DNA from: Duganella sp. BJB480
GTDB taxonomy: Bacteria > Pseudomonadota > Gammaproteobacteria > Burkholderiales > Burkholderiaceae_D
Length of the DNA: 64,000 bases
Assembly: GCA_003416985.1 (NCBI GenBank)
Contig: QVIN01000002.1
Location: forward strand, 434,001 to 498,000
Reading direction: 5' to 3'
Shown: positions 36,243 to 44,432 of the stretch, in pieces
Layout: each line of letters opens with the position of its first letter
Numbering within the stretch: the first letter of the stretch is position 1
Position numbers and translations under genes: made by a program
Notes under the pieces: model-generated
Database searches by the model: none
What the model saw: only the letters and a program-made list of their open reading frames with translations
Told to the model about the DNA's origin: nothing

Positions 36243-37109
36243 TTAGCCGTCGATCAGCGCCGGGTCCCAGGCATGCACGGTCTGGCTCTGCTGGCCCAGT
36301 CCCGCGATGCCCAGCACCATGCGGTCGCCCGCGCGCAGGTAGACCGGCTCCGGCTTCTGGCCCAGGCCCACGCCCGGCGGCGTGCCGGTGCTGATCACGT
36401 CACCGGGATTGAGCGTCATGAAGCGGCTGATGTAGCTCACCAGCTGCGCCACCGTGAACACCATGGTGCGCGTGCTGCCGGTCTGATAGCGCTTGCCGTT
36501 CACGTCCAGCCACATGTCGAGATTCTGCGGATCGCGCACCTCGTCGGCGGTGACCAGCCACGGGCCCACCGGCCCGAAGGTGTCGCAGCCCTTGCCCTTG
36601 TCCCACTGGCCGCCGCGTTCGAGTTGGTACTCGCGCTCGGACAGGTCGTTGACCACGCAGTAGCCGGCCACGTAGTCCAGCGCCTCGCTCTCCTCGACGT
36701 AGCGCGCGCGGGTGCCGATCACCACGCCCAGCTCCACCTCCCAATCGCTCTTGACCGAGTCGCGCGGCAGCACCACCGGGTCGTTGCAGCCGATGATGGA
36801 GCTGGTGGCCTTGGCAAATAACACCGGCTCGGACGGCACCGCCATGCCCGATTCGGCCGCATGGTCCGAATAGTTCAGGCCAACGCAAATAAGTTTGCCG
36901 ATGTCGGCCACGATGGGCGCGTAACGCACCGGCTCCGTAACCGCCGGCAGCTGGCTGGCGTCGATCGAGGCGATGCGATCCAGGCTGGCGCGGCCCAGGT
37001 GGGCGGAGGTCAGGTCCGGCAGCACGCCGGACAGGTCGCGCAGCTGGCCTTGCGCATCGATCAGGCCCGGTTTTTCATTGCCCTTTGGGCCAAAGCGTAA
37101 CAATTTCAT
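36243..37109 (-). CDS. FAH-family 2,4-diketo-3-deoxy-L-fuconate hydrolase
   Basis: This 288-residue protein has the fumarylacetoacetate-hydrolase fold: GLNYSDHAAE, PVLFAKATSSI and metal-binding DWEVELGVVIG, then the CVVNDLSEREYQ and GPVGPWLVT blocks. In Xanthomonas the homologous enzyme hydrolyses 2,4-diketo-3-deoxy-L-fuconate to pyruvate and L-lactate, the final step of oxidative fucose use. It sits in one operon between the aldo/keto reductase (30 nt) and fucP (100 nt), which supports this over other FAH reactions. Confidence 0.82.
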   Translation of the reverse strand: MKLLRFGPKGNEKPGLIDAQGQLRDLSGVLPDLTSAHLGRASLDRIASIDASQLPAVTEPVRYAPIVADIGKLICVGLNYSDHAAESGMAVPSEPVLFAKATSSIIGCNDPVVLPRDSVKSDWEVELGVVIGTRARYVEESEALDYVAGYCVVNDLSEREYQLERGGQWDKGKGCDTFGPVGPWLVTADEVRDPQNLDMWLDVNGKRYQTGSTRTMVFTVAQLVSYISRFMTLNPGDVISTGTPPGVGLGQKPEPVYLRAGDRMVLGIAGLGQQSQTVHAWDPALIDG

Positions 37110-37139
37110 TGATTTCCCTTATACGTCACTTCAAAAAAT

Positions 37140-38153
37140 TCATGCGCCCGGCGGCGTCGGCGCGTTGCGGTCGACCAGGCCCTGTTCGATCAGCGCCTGC
37201 CACAGCGCGGCGGGCAGCGGCTGCGCGAACCACTCGGCGTTCTGGCGCAGCTGCCGCGGGCTTTGCGCGCCGGGGATGCAGGACACCACCGCCGGATGCG
37301 CCATCGGAAACTGCAGCGCCGCCGCCTGCAGCGGCGCGCCCACCCGCGCGCAGACTGCGGCGATGGCTTCGACGCGGGCCACGATGTCGTCCGGCGCGTC
37401 CTCGTAGTTGAACTTGCGGGTGCCGGCCAGGATGCCGGAATTGAATGGTCCGCCGATCACGATGCCGATGCCGCGCTGCGCGCAGCGGTCCAGCAACGGC
37501 GCCAGCGCGGCTTGTTCCAGCAGGGTGTAGCGGCCGGCCAGCAGCGCGCAGTCGATATCGCAGGCGTCGATGGCGTCGGCCACCACCTCCCATTCGTTGA
37601 CACCCAGGCCGATGGCGCCCACGCTGCCCTCGTCGCGCAACTGCGTCAGCGCGCGGAAGCCGCCACCATGCGTCAGCTGTTGCCAGTAATGGCCGTGCCG
37701 CTCGCCGTGCGTGACGCGGCCGATGTCGTGCACATACAGGATGTCGACGCGGTCCATGCCGAGGCGCTGCAGGCTATCCTGGTGCGAGCGCATCACGCCG
37801 TCGTAGCTGTAGTCGAAGTGCGGCCGCAGCGGCAGTGGCTGCGCCCAGCCGGATTCGCCGGGCCGCACGCCGGCGTCGGGCCGCATCAGCCGCCCGACCT
37901 TGGTGCTGACCACGAAGCTGTCGCGCGGACGCTCACGCAGCGCGGCGCCCAGCCGGTGCTCGGACAGCGTGTAGCCGTAGTATGGCGCGGTGTCGAAATA
38001 GCGGATGCCCAGGTCCCACGCGGCATCGACGATGGCGCGCGCCTCGGTGTCGCTGACCGCCTCGTACAGGCCGCCCAGCTGGGCGCAGCCCAGTCCCAGG
38101 CTGCTCAGCGCAATGCCGCGTCGCGGCAGGATGCGCGGGTCATTGACTTGCAT
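37140..38153 (-). CDS. Aldo/keto reductase, L-fucose/L-galactose 1-dehydrogenase type
   Basis: A 337-residue AKR whose catalytic tetrad is visible as FDTAPYYG (Asp, Tyr), STKVG (Lys) and YVHDIG (His). The overall pattern (LGLGCAQLGGLY, GVNEWEV, GPFNSGIL) fits D-threo-aldose 1-dehydrogenase, which oxidises L-fucose, L-galactose and D-arabinose to the lactone. It begins 1 nt after the stop of the dehydratase large subunit, so the two are co-translated. It would feed the lactonase of the divergent operon. Because both sugars are accepted by the family, it could be the shared first enzyme of two routes. Confidence 0.8.
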   Translation of the reverse strand: MQVNDPRILPRRGIALSSLGLGCAQLGGLYEAVSDTEARAIVDAAWDLGIRYFDTAPYYGYTLSEHRLGAALRERPRDSFVVSTKVGRLMRPDAGVRPGESGWAQPLPLRPHFDYSYDGVMRSHQDSLQRLGMDRVDILYVHDIGRVTHGERHGHYWQQLTHGGGFRALTQLRDEGSVGAIGLGVNEWEVVADAIDACDIDCALLAGRYTLLEQAALAPLLDRCAQRGIGIVIGGPFNSGILAGTRKFNYEDAPDDIVARVEAIAAVCARVGAPLQAAALQFPMAHPAVVSCIPGAQSPRQLRQNAEWFAQPLPAALWQALIEQGLVDRNAPTPPGA

Positions 38154-38154
38154 G

Positions 38155-39375
38155 TCAGGCCGCTTTCAAGGGGAAGCATCCGGGGCCGGACGCTTCGAAT
38201 TGTTTATACGTGAGGATGAACTCCTGGTGCCCCAGCGCCTCCGAGCAGCTCTGCGCGCCGTTGGCCACCTGCGCCACCAGCTGCACGATCTCGGCGCCGA
38301 CCTGCTCCAGCGTCGCGTCGCCGCTCAGGATGCGTCCCGCGTTCACGTCCATGTCCTCGGCCAGGCGTTCATAGGTGGCGGGATTGGCGCACACCTTGAT
38401 CACCGGCGAGATCGCCGAGCCTACCACCGAGCCGCGCCCCGTGGTGAACAACGTGACATGCGCGCCACAGGCGATCAGCTCGACGATTTCGGCGTTGTCG
38501 GAGATGTTGGGGAAGCCGAAGCGCACCTCGCCGTCCGGCACCACGTCCAGCAGATACAGGCCGCCGGTTTCCGGCTGATCGCCCGGCTTGAGGATGCCGT
38601 TGATCGGCGAGGCGCCGCTCTTGGCGTAGGCGCCCAGCGATTTTTCCTCCTGCGTGGTCAGGCCGCCGTCGGCGTTGCCGGGCGCGAAGCTGCCGTGGCC
38701 CAGCACCGTGTAGTAGTGCGCAGCCTTGTTCACGCAGGCGACGATGGCCTCGCCCAGCTCCGCCGTGGCGGCGCGCCGCTTCATGTGGAATTCGCAGCCC
38801 ACCAGTTCCCCCGTCTCCTCGAAGATGCAGGCCGCGCCGGCCGCCACCAGCTGGTCGAAGGCCACGCCCACGGCCGGGTTGGCGGTGATGCCGCTGGTAC
38901 TGTCCGAGCCGCCGCAGATGGTGGCCACCACCAGTTCATCGAGCCGCATCGGCACGCGCTGCCGCGTGTCGAGCGCCTCGCGCGCCCAGCGCACCCATTC
39001 CACGCCGTCGGCCACGCTGGTGCGGGTGCCGCTGTTCTGCTGGATGGTGATGGTGTGGACCGGCCGGCCGCTGGCCGCCACTTCCTCTTCCAGGCCGCGC
39101 CGGTTGAAGCTCTCGCAGCCCAGCGAGACGATCAGCGCGGCGCCGACGTTCGGATGGGTGGCCAGGCGCTTCATCATGCGGTCGGCGTAGTCGTTGGGAT
39201 AGCAGCCGGGGAAGCCGATCAGGTGCACCTCCTGGCCGGGGAAGGCGTTGACGATCAGGCGCGCCACGTGGTGCGCGCATTCGACCGTGTAGGCGACGAC
39301 GACGACGTTGCGGATGCCCTTGCGGCCGTCGGCGCGCAGGTATCCCGACAGTGCGGGCAGTGAGGCGTGAGACAT
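38155..39375 (-). CDS. UxaA-family sugar-acid dehydratase, large subunit
   Basis: This 406-residue protein matches the C-terminal catalytic part of altronate dehydratase (UxaA). It has GFPGCYPNDYADRM, SLGCESFN, TICGGSDSTSGITANPA and a C-terminal GHQEFI region. The Cys/Glu/Asp pattern suggests an iron-dependent lyase. Canonical UxaA is one chain; here the N-terminal domain is the separate gene upstream, overlapping as ATGA. I recall the same split pair in the Campylobacter jejuni fucose locus, which suggests L-fuconate dehydratase. With the tagaturonate-type genes opposite, altronate is an equally possible substrate. Confidence 0.78.
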   Translation of the reverse strand: MSHASLPALSGYLRADGRKGIRNVVVVAYTVECAHHVARLIVNAFPGQEVHLIGFPGCYPNDYADRMMKRLATHPNVGAALIVSLGCESFNRRGLEEEVAASGRPVHTITIQQNSGTRTSVADGVEWVRWAREALDTRQRVPMRLDELVVATICGGSDSTSGITANPAVGVAFDQLVAAGAACIFEETGELVGCEFHMKRRAATAELGEAIVACVNKAAHYYTVLGHGSFAPGNADGGLTTQEEKSLGAYAKSGASPINGILKPGDQPETGGLYLLDVVPDGEVRFGFPNISDNAEIVELIACGAHVTLFTTGRGSVVGSAISPVIKVCANPATYERLAEDMDVNAGRILSGDATLEQVGAEIVQLVAQVANGAQSCSEALGHQEFILTYKQFEASGPGCFPLKAA

Positions 39376-39710
39376 CAGTGGGTGCTCCCGATGAAGGAAT
39401 GGGCGTCCGACGCCAGGGTGTAGGTCGGGATGTAGTCGCTGACGAGATTATGCGTGTGCAGCATGGCGCCGGGCGCCACGTCGGCCGTGACGGTGCCAAT
39501 GATGGCGCCGTAGCGCAGCACCTTGTCGCCGGCCTTGAGGGCGCGGCGCGCCACCTTGTAGCCCAGCGGGATGTCCTCGGCCAGGACGGCGGCCGCGCCG
39601 TCGATCTCCAGCGCCTCGCCGGCCGCCAGCGGCACGCGGGCGATCAGGCAGTTGTCTTCGGGCGCCATCAGCAGCAGGCGCGGCGCCGAAGGGGGGATGG
39701 GTGTGGACAT
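39375..39710 (-). CDS. UxaA-family dehydratase, small subunit (SAF domain)
   Basis: A 111-residue protein from the ATG at 39710, with AAGGAA upstream. It matches the N-terminal SAF domain of altronate dehydratase: DNCLIARVPLAAGE, then IPLGYKVARRALKAGD and YGAIIGTVTADVAPG. It is the first gene of the leftward operon and couples to the large subunit by ATGA overlap, implying equal production of the two chains. It is not a truncation, because both halves are complete and in register. Confidence 0.8.
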   Translation of the reverse strand: MSTPIPPSAPRLLLMAPEDNCLIARVPLAAGEALEIDGAAAVLAEDIPLGYKVARRALKAGDKVLRYGAIIGTVTADVAPGAMLHTHNLVSDYIPTYTLASDAHSFIGSTH

Positions 39711-39748
39711 GGCTTGTTCCTTACGCATAAAAGTCGGCATCAACCGCT

Positions 39749-39781
39749 CGATTGTATTCGATATATCACGTACAATACAAG
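39749..39781. promoter_or_regulatory. Candidate GntR operator in the divergent dehydratase/dehydrogenase promoter
   Basis: CGATTGTATT, CG, ATATAT, CACG, then TACAATACAAG. It contains the inverted repeat TTGTATT...AATACAA and lies midway between the divergent starts at 39710 and 39811. Almost the same sequence occurs at 48123-48154 in front of the GH97 gene. The FCD-type GntR regulator at 43716-44429 is the obvious candidate ligand-responsive repressor. Confidence 0.65.
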
Positions 39782-39810
39782 CACATCCAACCTCGATACG
39801 GAAAAAATCC

Positions 39811-40824
39811 ATGATGAAAACCGTTGTTTGCCTCTCTCCCGGCGACTTGCAACTGGTCGAGCGCCCGGTGCCCCAGGCGGCGGCCGGCGAAGTGCTGGTG
39901 CGCGTGCGCCGCATCGGCTTGTGCGGCACCGACATGCATATCTTCCGAGGCACCCAGCCCTTCCTGCAGTATCCGCGCGTGATGGGCCACGAGCTGTCCG
40001 GCGAGATCGTCACCGCGCCCGAGGGCAGCGAATTGAAAGCCGGCGACCAGGTCTACGTGATGCCCTACCTGTCGTGCGGCGGCTGCATCGCCTGCCGCCA
40101 GGGCAAGACCAACTGCTGCACCAATATCCAGGTGCTGGGCGTGCACCGCGACGGCGGCATGACCGAATACCTGGCGCTGCCCGAGCGCTTCGTGTTCAAG
40201 ACCGACGGCATCTCCCTCGACGATGCGGCGATGCTGGAGTTCCTGGCCATCGGCGCGCACGCGGTGCGGCGCGGCGGCGTGCGGCCCGGCCAGAACGTGC
40301 TGGTGGTGGGCGCTGGTCCAATCGGCATCGCCGCCGCGCTGTTCGCGCGTCTCAAGGGCGGCAACGTGACGGTGCTGGATGGGCGCGAGGACCGGCTGGC
40401 CTTCTGCCGCGACGCGCTCGACATCCCGCGCACCGTGGCGCTGGGCGACCAGGACAAGGCGCAGCTGTCGGCACTGACCAACGGCGAATTCTTCGACGTG
40501 GTGTTCGACGCCACCGGAAACGTCAAGGCCATGGAGCGCGGGCTGGAATTCGTCGCGCACGGCGGGACCTATGTGCTGGTGTCGATCGTGTTGGATCGCA
40601 TCTCCTTCGCCGACCCGGAATTCCACAAGCGCGAGACCAACCTGCTGGGCAGCCGCAACGCCACCGCCGACGATTTCCGCGAAGTGCTGGCGGCGATGAA
40701 GGCGGGCCTGGTGCCGACAGGCCTGATGAACACGCACCGCACCACGCTGTCCGATTTCGTATCGGTGCTGCCGCAGTGGATGGACCCGGCGGCGGGCGTC
40801 ATCAAAGCCATCGTCGAGGTGTAA
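39811..40824 (+). CDS. Zinc-dependent sugar-acid dehydrogenase, L-galactonate oxidoreductase-like
   Basis: This 337-residue medium-chain dehydrogenase has the catalytic-zinc elements GLCGTDMH and MGHELSG. Four structural-zinc cysteines lie in CGGCIACRQGKTNCC, and the NAD site is GAGPIGIAA. Zinc enzymes next to tagaturonate reductase and altronate dehydratase genes include E. coli LgoD, which oxidises L-galactonate to D-tagaturonate. That assignment fits the following gene, which would reduce tagaturonate to altronate. The evidence is contextual; sorbitol- or threonine-dehydrogenase-like activities are alternatives. It opens the rightward operon. Confidence 0.7.
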   Translation: MMKTVVCLSPGDLQLVERPVPQAAAGEVLVRVRRIGLCGTDMHIFRGTQPFLQYPRVMGHELSGEIVTAPEGSELKAGDQVYVMPYLSCGGCIACRQGKTNCCTNIQVLGVHRDGGMTEYLALPERFVFKTDGISLDDAAMLEFLAIGAHAVRRGGVRPGQNVLVVGAGPIGIAAALFARLKGGNVTVLDGREDRLAFCRDALDIPRTVALGDQDKAQLSALTNGEFFDVVFDATGNVKAMERGLEFVAHGGTYVLVSIVLDRISFADPEFHKRETNLLGSRNATADDFREVLAAMKAGLVPTGLMNTHRTTLSDFVSVLPQWMDPAAGVIKAIVEV

Positions 40825-41949
40825 ATGGCCTCGCCTATTCTGCAATTCGGCACCAGCCGCTTCCTGCAGGCGCACGTCGACCTGTTCGTCCAGCAGGCGC
40901 TGGAAAGCGGACAGGCGCTGGGCCGCATCACCGTGGTACAAACCACCGGCAGCGCCCAGAGTGCGCAGCGGGTGGCGGCGTTCAACGCGCAGGGCGGTTA
41001 TCCGGTGCGTATCCGTGGCCGCGCGGACGGCGCGGTGGTCGAGCAGGAGCACCGCGTGACCGCCATCGAGGCCGCGCTGCAGGCGGACCATGACTGGCCG
41101 GCTATCCGCGCGCTGGCCGCCGGCCCGGTGCGGGTGATCGTCTCCAACACGGGCGACCGGGGTTACGAGCTGTCGGCGCAGGACGGCCCGGCGATGCTGG
41201 ACGCGGACGCGCCGCCGCGCAGCTTCCCCGCCAAGCTGCTGGTTCTGCTGCACCGGCGCTACCTGCAAGGCGCCGCGCCGGTCACGCTGTATCCGTGCGA
41301 GCTGGTGGCCAACAACGGCAGCGTGCTGCGTGAGCTGGTGTGCCGGCTGGCGCGCGAGTGGGGTCTGGACGATGGCTTCCTCGCCTACCTGGGCGGCGCT
41401 TGCGTGTGGATCAATTCACTGGTGGACCGCATCGTCTCCGAGCCGATCGAGCCTGCCGGCGCGGTGGCCGAGCCTTACGCCATCTGGGTGATCGAGGCGC
41501 AGCCCGGCATGGTGCTGCCTTGCACCCATCCGCAGATCGTCGTCACGGAACAGTTGGAGCCGTACGAGCGGCGCAAGCTGTTCCTGCTGAACCTGGGCCA
41601 TACCTTCCTCGCCGAGCAATGGTTGCGAACCAGCCGCGCCATCGACGAGACGGTGCTGCGGGCGATGGCCGATCCGGATCTGCGCGCACAGCTGGAGGCG
41701 TTGTGGGAGGAGGAAGTGCTGCCGGTGTTCGACGCACTGGGCGAGGCCGACATCGCGCGCGCATACCTGGCACAAGTGCGCGACCGCTTCACCAATCCCT
41801 TCCTGGCGCACCGGCTGGCCGATATCGCGCAGAACCACGAGCAGAAGAAGCAGCGCCGCCTGCTGCCGGTGGTGGAACTGGCCGCCGAACAAGGCCTGGC
41901 GCTGGCGCAGCCGCGCCTGCGCGCCGCGCTGCTACGGGAGGCGGCATGA
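40825..41949 (+). CDS. Mannitol-dehydrogenase-family reductase (tagaturonate reductase-like)
   Basis: A 374-residue protein of the polyol-specific long-chain dehydrogenase family. It has LQFGTSRFLQAHVDLF at the N-terminus, SNTGDRGYEL, NNGSVLRELV and the catalytic-lysine region RRKLFLLNLGHTFLAEQ. It is about 100 residues shorter than E. coli UxaB or UxuB. Its ATG directly follows the TAA of the dehydrogenase gene, giving tight coupling. In the proposed L-galactose branch it would reduce D-tagaturonate to D-altronate, the substrate of UxaA-type dehydratases. Direct oxidation or reduction of another hexonate remains possible. Confidence 0.7.
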   Translation: MASPILQFGTSRFLQAHVDLFVQQALESGQALGRITVVQTTGSAQSAQRVAAFNAQGGYPVRIRGRADGAVVEQEHRVTAIEAALQADHDWPAIRALAAGPVRVIVSNTGDRGYELSAQDGPAMLDADAPPRSFPAKLLVLLHRRYLQGAAPVTLYPCELVANNGSVLRELVCRLAREWGLDDGFLAYLGGACVWINSLVDRIVSEPIEPAGAVAEPYAIWVIEAQPGMVLPCTHPQIVVTEQLEPYERRKLFLLNLGHTFLAEQWLRTSRAIDETVLRAMADPDLRAQLEALWEEEVLPVFDALGEADIARAYLAQVRDRFTNPFLAHRLADIAQNHEQKKQRRLLPVVELAAEQGLALAQPRLRAALLREAA

Positions 41950-42887
41950 ACGGACATATGAGCGGCGCCTTCTGGTCCGCGGGCGAGTGCATGCTGGAGC
42001 TGCGTCCGCAATCGCACGGCACCCTCGCCCACGCGGCGGCCGGCGACAGCTACAACACGGCGGTCTATTTGAAACGGCTGGTGCCCGACATGCCGGTACG
42101 CTACGTCAGCGCACTTGGCGACGATGCGATGAGCGGTTTGATCCGCGAACACATGCGGGACGAGCGCATTGACGACAGCCTGATCGACATCCGCGCCGGC
42201 GGCACTGCGGGACTGTACGCGATCGCGACCGACGCCAACGGCGAGCGCCGCTTCACCTACTGGCGCGCGCAGTCCGCCGCGCGCGGCATGCTGTCCGCCC
42301 CGCACCTGGCGCAACTGGGCGGGCGGCTGGCCGAGTGCCGCGTGCTGCTGCTGACCGGGATCACGTTGGCCATCCTGGACGACGAACGGCGCGCCGCCCT
42401 GCTGTCGCTGGCGGCGCAGGTGCGTGCCGCCGGCGGCTGGGTCGCGCTGGACAACAACTACCGCCCGGCGCTGTGGGATGTCGCCACCGCACGCGAGTGG
42501 ATGGACCGCGCGGCGCAGGTCTGCACCCACGCCTTGTTCAGCTTTGACGACGAGGTGCTGCTGCATGGCGACCGCAGTCCGGCCGAGGCGCTGGCGCGCA
42601 TCGCGGCGCTCGGCGTACCGCAAGTGGTGCTCAAGCTGGGCGCGGACGGTTGCCTGATCGGCGGCGCGGCGGAGCATGCGACCCACGTCCCCGCGCTGGC
42701 CGTGCGCGCGGTGGACACCACCGCCGCCGGCGACAGCTTCAACGCCGGCTACCTGGCGCAACGCCTGCGCGGCGCGTCCAGCATCAAGGCGGCGGAATTC
42801 GGCTGCGCGGTGGCCGCCGCCGTGGTGACGCATCCGGGCGCTATCATACCGGCTGCAGCCCTTCCCTCTTTGAACACGGAGCCTTGA
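41946..42887 (+). CDS. PfkB-family kinase, likely 2-keto-3-deoxygluconate kinase
   Basis: The ATG at 41946 overlaps the previous stop (ATGA) and gives 313 residues. It has the PfkB features FWSAGECMLEL, GDSYNTAVYLKRL and the C-terminal signature DTTAAGDSFNAGYLA with the catalytic Asp. The N-terminal GE.MLEL pattern resembles KdgK. It would phosphorylate KDG made from altronate, giving KDPG for an aldolase not present in this window. A kinase is not needed for the diketo route of L-fucose, so its presence is the main argument for a second sugar being handled here. Confidence 0.75.
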   Translation: MNGHMSGAFWSAGECMLELRPQSHGTLAHAAAGDSYNTAVYLKRLVPDMPVRYVSALGDDAMSGLIREHMRDERIDDSLIDIRAGGTAGLYAIATDANGERRFTYWRAQSAARGMLSAPHLAQLGGRLAECRVLLLTGITLAILDDERRAALLSLAAQVRAAGGWVALDNNYRPALWDVATAREWMDRAAQVCTHALFSFDDEVLLHGDRSPAEALARIAALGVPQVVLKLGADGCLIGGAAEHATHVPALAVRAVDTTAAGDSFNAGYLAQRLRGASSIKAAEFGCAVAAAVVTHPGAIIPAAALPSLNTEP

Positions 42888-43714
42888 TGCGCATCGACGC
42901 CCATCAACATTTCTGGCAACTGGCGGCGCGCCAGGGCGCATGGCCGCCGCCGGAACTCGCCGCCATCCACCGCGATTTCCACCCCGCCGACCTGAGCGCG
43001 CTGCTGACGGAAAACGGCGTCGCCGCCACAGTACTGGTGCAGTCCATGCCCAGCGAGGCGGACACCCGCTACATGCTGGACCTGGCGGACCGCCACGGCC
43101 TCATCGGCGCGGTGGTCGGCTGGACCGACCTGAAGGCGGCCGACGCGCCCGAACGCATCGCCGCCCTGGCCGCGCATCCCAAGCTGCGCGGCCTTCGGCC
43201 CATGCTGCAGGATCTGGACGACGACCGCTGGATCGACGATCCCGCGCTGGCGCCGGCGGTGGACGCCATGCTGCGCCACGGCCTGCGCCTCGACGCACTG
43301 GTGCTGCCGCGCCATCTACCGGCGCTGCTGGCCTTCGCGCGTCGCCACCCGGAGCTGCCGATCGTGATCGACCATGCGGCCAAGCCGATCATGGACGGGG
43401 CACCGCCCGCGCAATGGCGGGACGACATGAGCAGGCTGGCGGCGCTGCCGCAAGTGGAATGCAAGCTGTCCGGCATGGTCACGGAGGCCGGTCCCGAATG
43501 GACCGTGGAGCAGCTGCGCCCCTACGCCCAGCATGTGCTGCAAGCCTTTGGGCCGGAGCGCGTGATGTGGGGCAGCGATTGGCCGGTGCTCACGCTGGCC
43601 TGCGGCTACGCGGCGTGGCTCGATGCCAGCGAAGCGCTGCTGGCGCATTTGAACGAGGCGCAGCGCGCGGCCGTATTCGGCCTGAACGCCCGCCGCTTCT
43701 ACCGGATCGATTGA
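42887..43714 (+). CDS. Amidohydrolase-family sugar lactonase (L-fuconolactonase-like)
   Basis: The ATG at 42887 overlaps the kinase stop as TGATG; translation gives 275 residues. The protein has the amidohydrolase-2 pattern: metal-binding MRIDAHQHFW, then IDHAAKP and MWGSDWPV near the C-terminus. COG3618 members of this type hydrolyse L-fucono-, L-galactono- or L-rhamnono-lactones to the acid. It supplies the step between the AKR of the divergent operon and the dehydratase or zinc dehydrogenase, linking the two operons functionally. Confidence 0.82.
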   Translation: MRIDAHQHFWQLAARQGAWPPPELAAIHRDFHPADLSALLTENGVAATVLVQSMPSEADTRYMLDLADRHGLIGAVVGWTDLKAADAPERIAALAAHPKLRGLRPMLQDLDDDRWIDDPALAPAVDAMLRHGLRLDALVLPRHLPALLAFARRHPELPIVIDHAAKPIMDGAPPAQWRDDMSRLAALPQVECKLSGMVTEAGPEWTVEQLRPYAQHVLQAFGPERVMWGSDWPVLTLACGYAAWLDASEALLAHLNEAQRAAVFGLNARRFYRID

Positions 43715-43715
43715 T

Positions 43716-44429
43716 ATGCAACCTGCCACTCCCACCGAATCCCAGACATCGGCCAACCGCCCGCCCGAGCCGCGCATGTACCGCGTGGTGGCCGAACGCA
43801 TTCAAGAGCTGATCGCCCAACAAGGCATCGCCCCCGGCGAGCGCCTGCCCGCCGAGCGCGAACTGGCCGCGTCGCTGCGCGTCAGCCGCGCGTCCCTGCG
43901 CGAGGCGCTGATCGCGCTGGAACTGGGCGCCGTGGTCGAGGTGCGCGGCGGTTCCGGCGTGTACGTGTGCGAATCGGGGACATCGCCGGCCACCGTTCCG
44001 GAGGCCGGGCCGGGACCGTTCGAGGTGCTGTCCGCCCGCAGCATGATCGAGACCGAAGTCGCGGCGATGGCCGCCAAGAACGCCACCGCCGCCGCGGTGA
44101 CCGCCATCCGTGCGGCGCTGCTGGAGATGGAGCGCAGCCATGAAGACCGCTCCAGCAACGAACAGGCGGACCGCAACTTCCACCTGTCCATCGCGCGCGC
44201 CAGCGGCAACACGGCGCTGGTGGGCGTGGTCGACTACCTGTGGCGCCAGCGCAGCAGCCTGTGGCACCGGCTCAAGGAGCATTACCGGACCGAGGAACTG
44301 CGCAAGACCACGCTGGTGGATCACCGCGCGATCTACGACGCCATCGCCGGCAGCGATCCGGTCGCAGCGCGAAGCGCGATGCGCGTCCATCTGCAGCGCG
44401 TGACCCGCACCCTGGCGGGCGGCGCCTGA
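43716..44429 (+). CDS. FadR-type GntR/FCD transcriptional regulator
   Basis: This 237-residue regulator has one winged helix-turn-helix (GERLPAERELAASLRVSRAS, about residues 46-65) and an all-helical FCD domain. The FCD domain shows a metal-binding Asp/His arrangement (ADRNFHLSIARAS, VDHRAIYDAI). It resembles UxuR/ExuR/LldR regulators that sense sugar acids. As the last gene of the rightward operon, one base after the lactonase stop, it probably represses both divergent operons through the element at 39749, and the GH97 operon through its copy at 48123. It is convergent with the fucosidase gene, with only 3 nt between stops. Confidence 0.85.
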   Translation: MQPATPTESQTSANRPPEPRMYRVVAERIQELIAQQGIAPGERLPAERELAASLRVSRASLREALIALELGAVVEVRGGSGVYVCESGTSPATVPEAGPGPFEVLSARSMIETEVAAMAAKNATAAAVTAIRAALLEMERSHEDRSSNEQADRNFHLSIARASGNTALVGVVDYLWRQRSSLWHRLKEHYRTEELRKTTLVDHRAIYDAIAGSDPVAARSAMRVHLQRVTRTLAGGA

Positions 44430-44432
44430 CGG

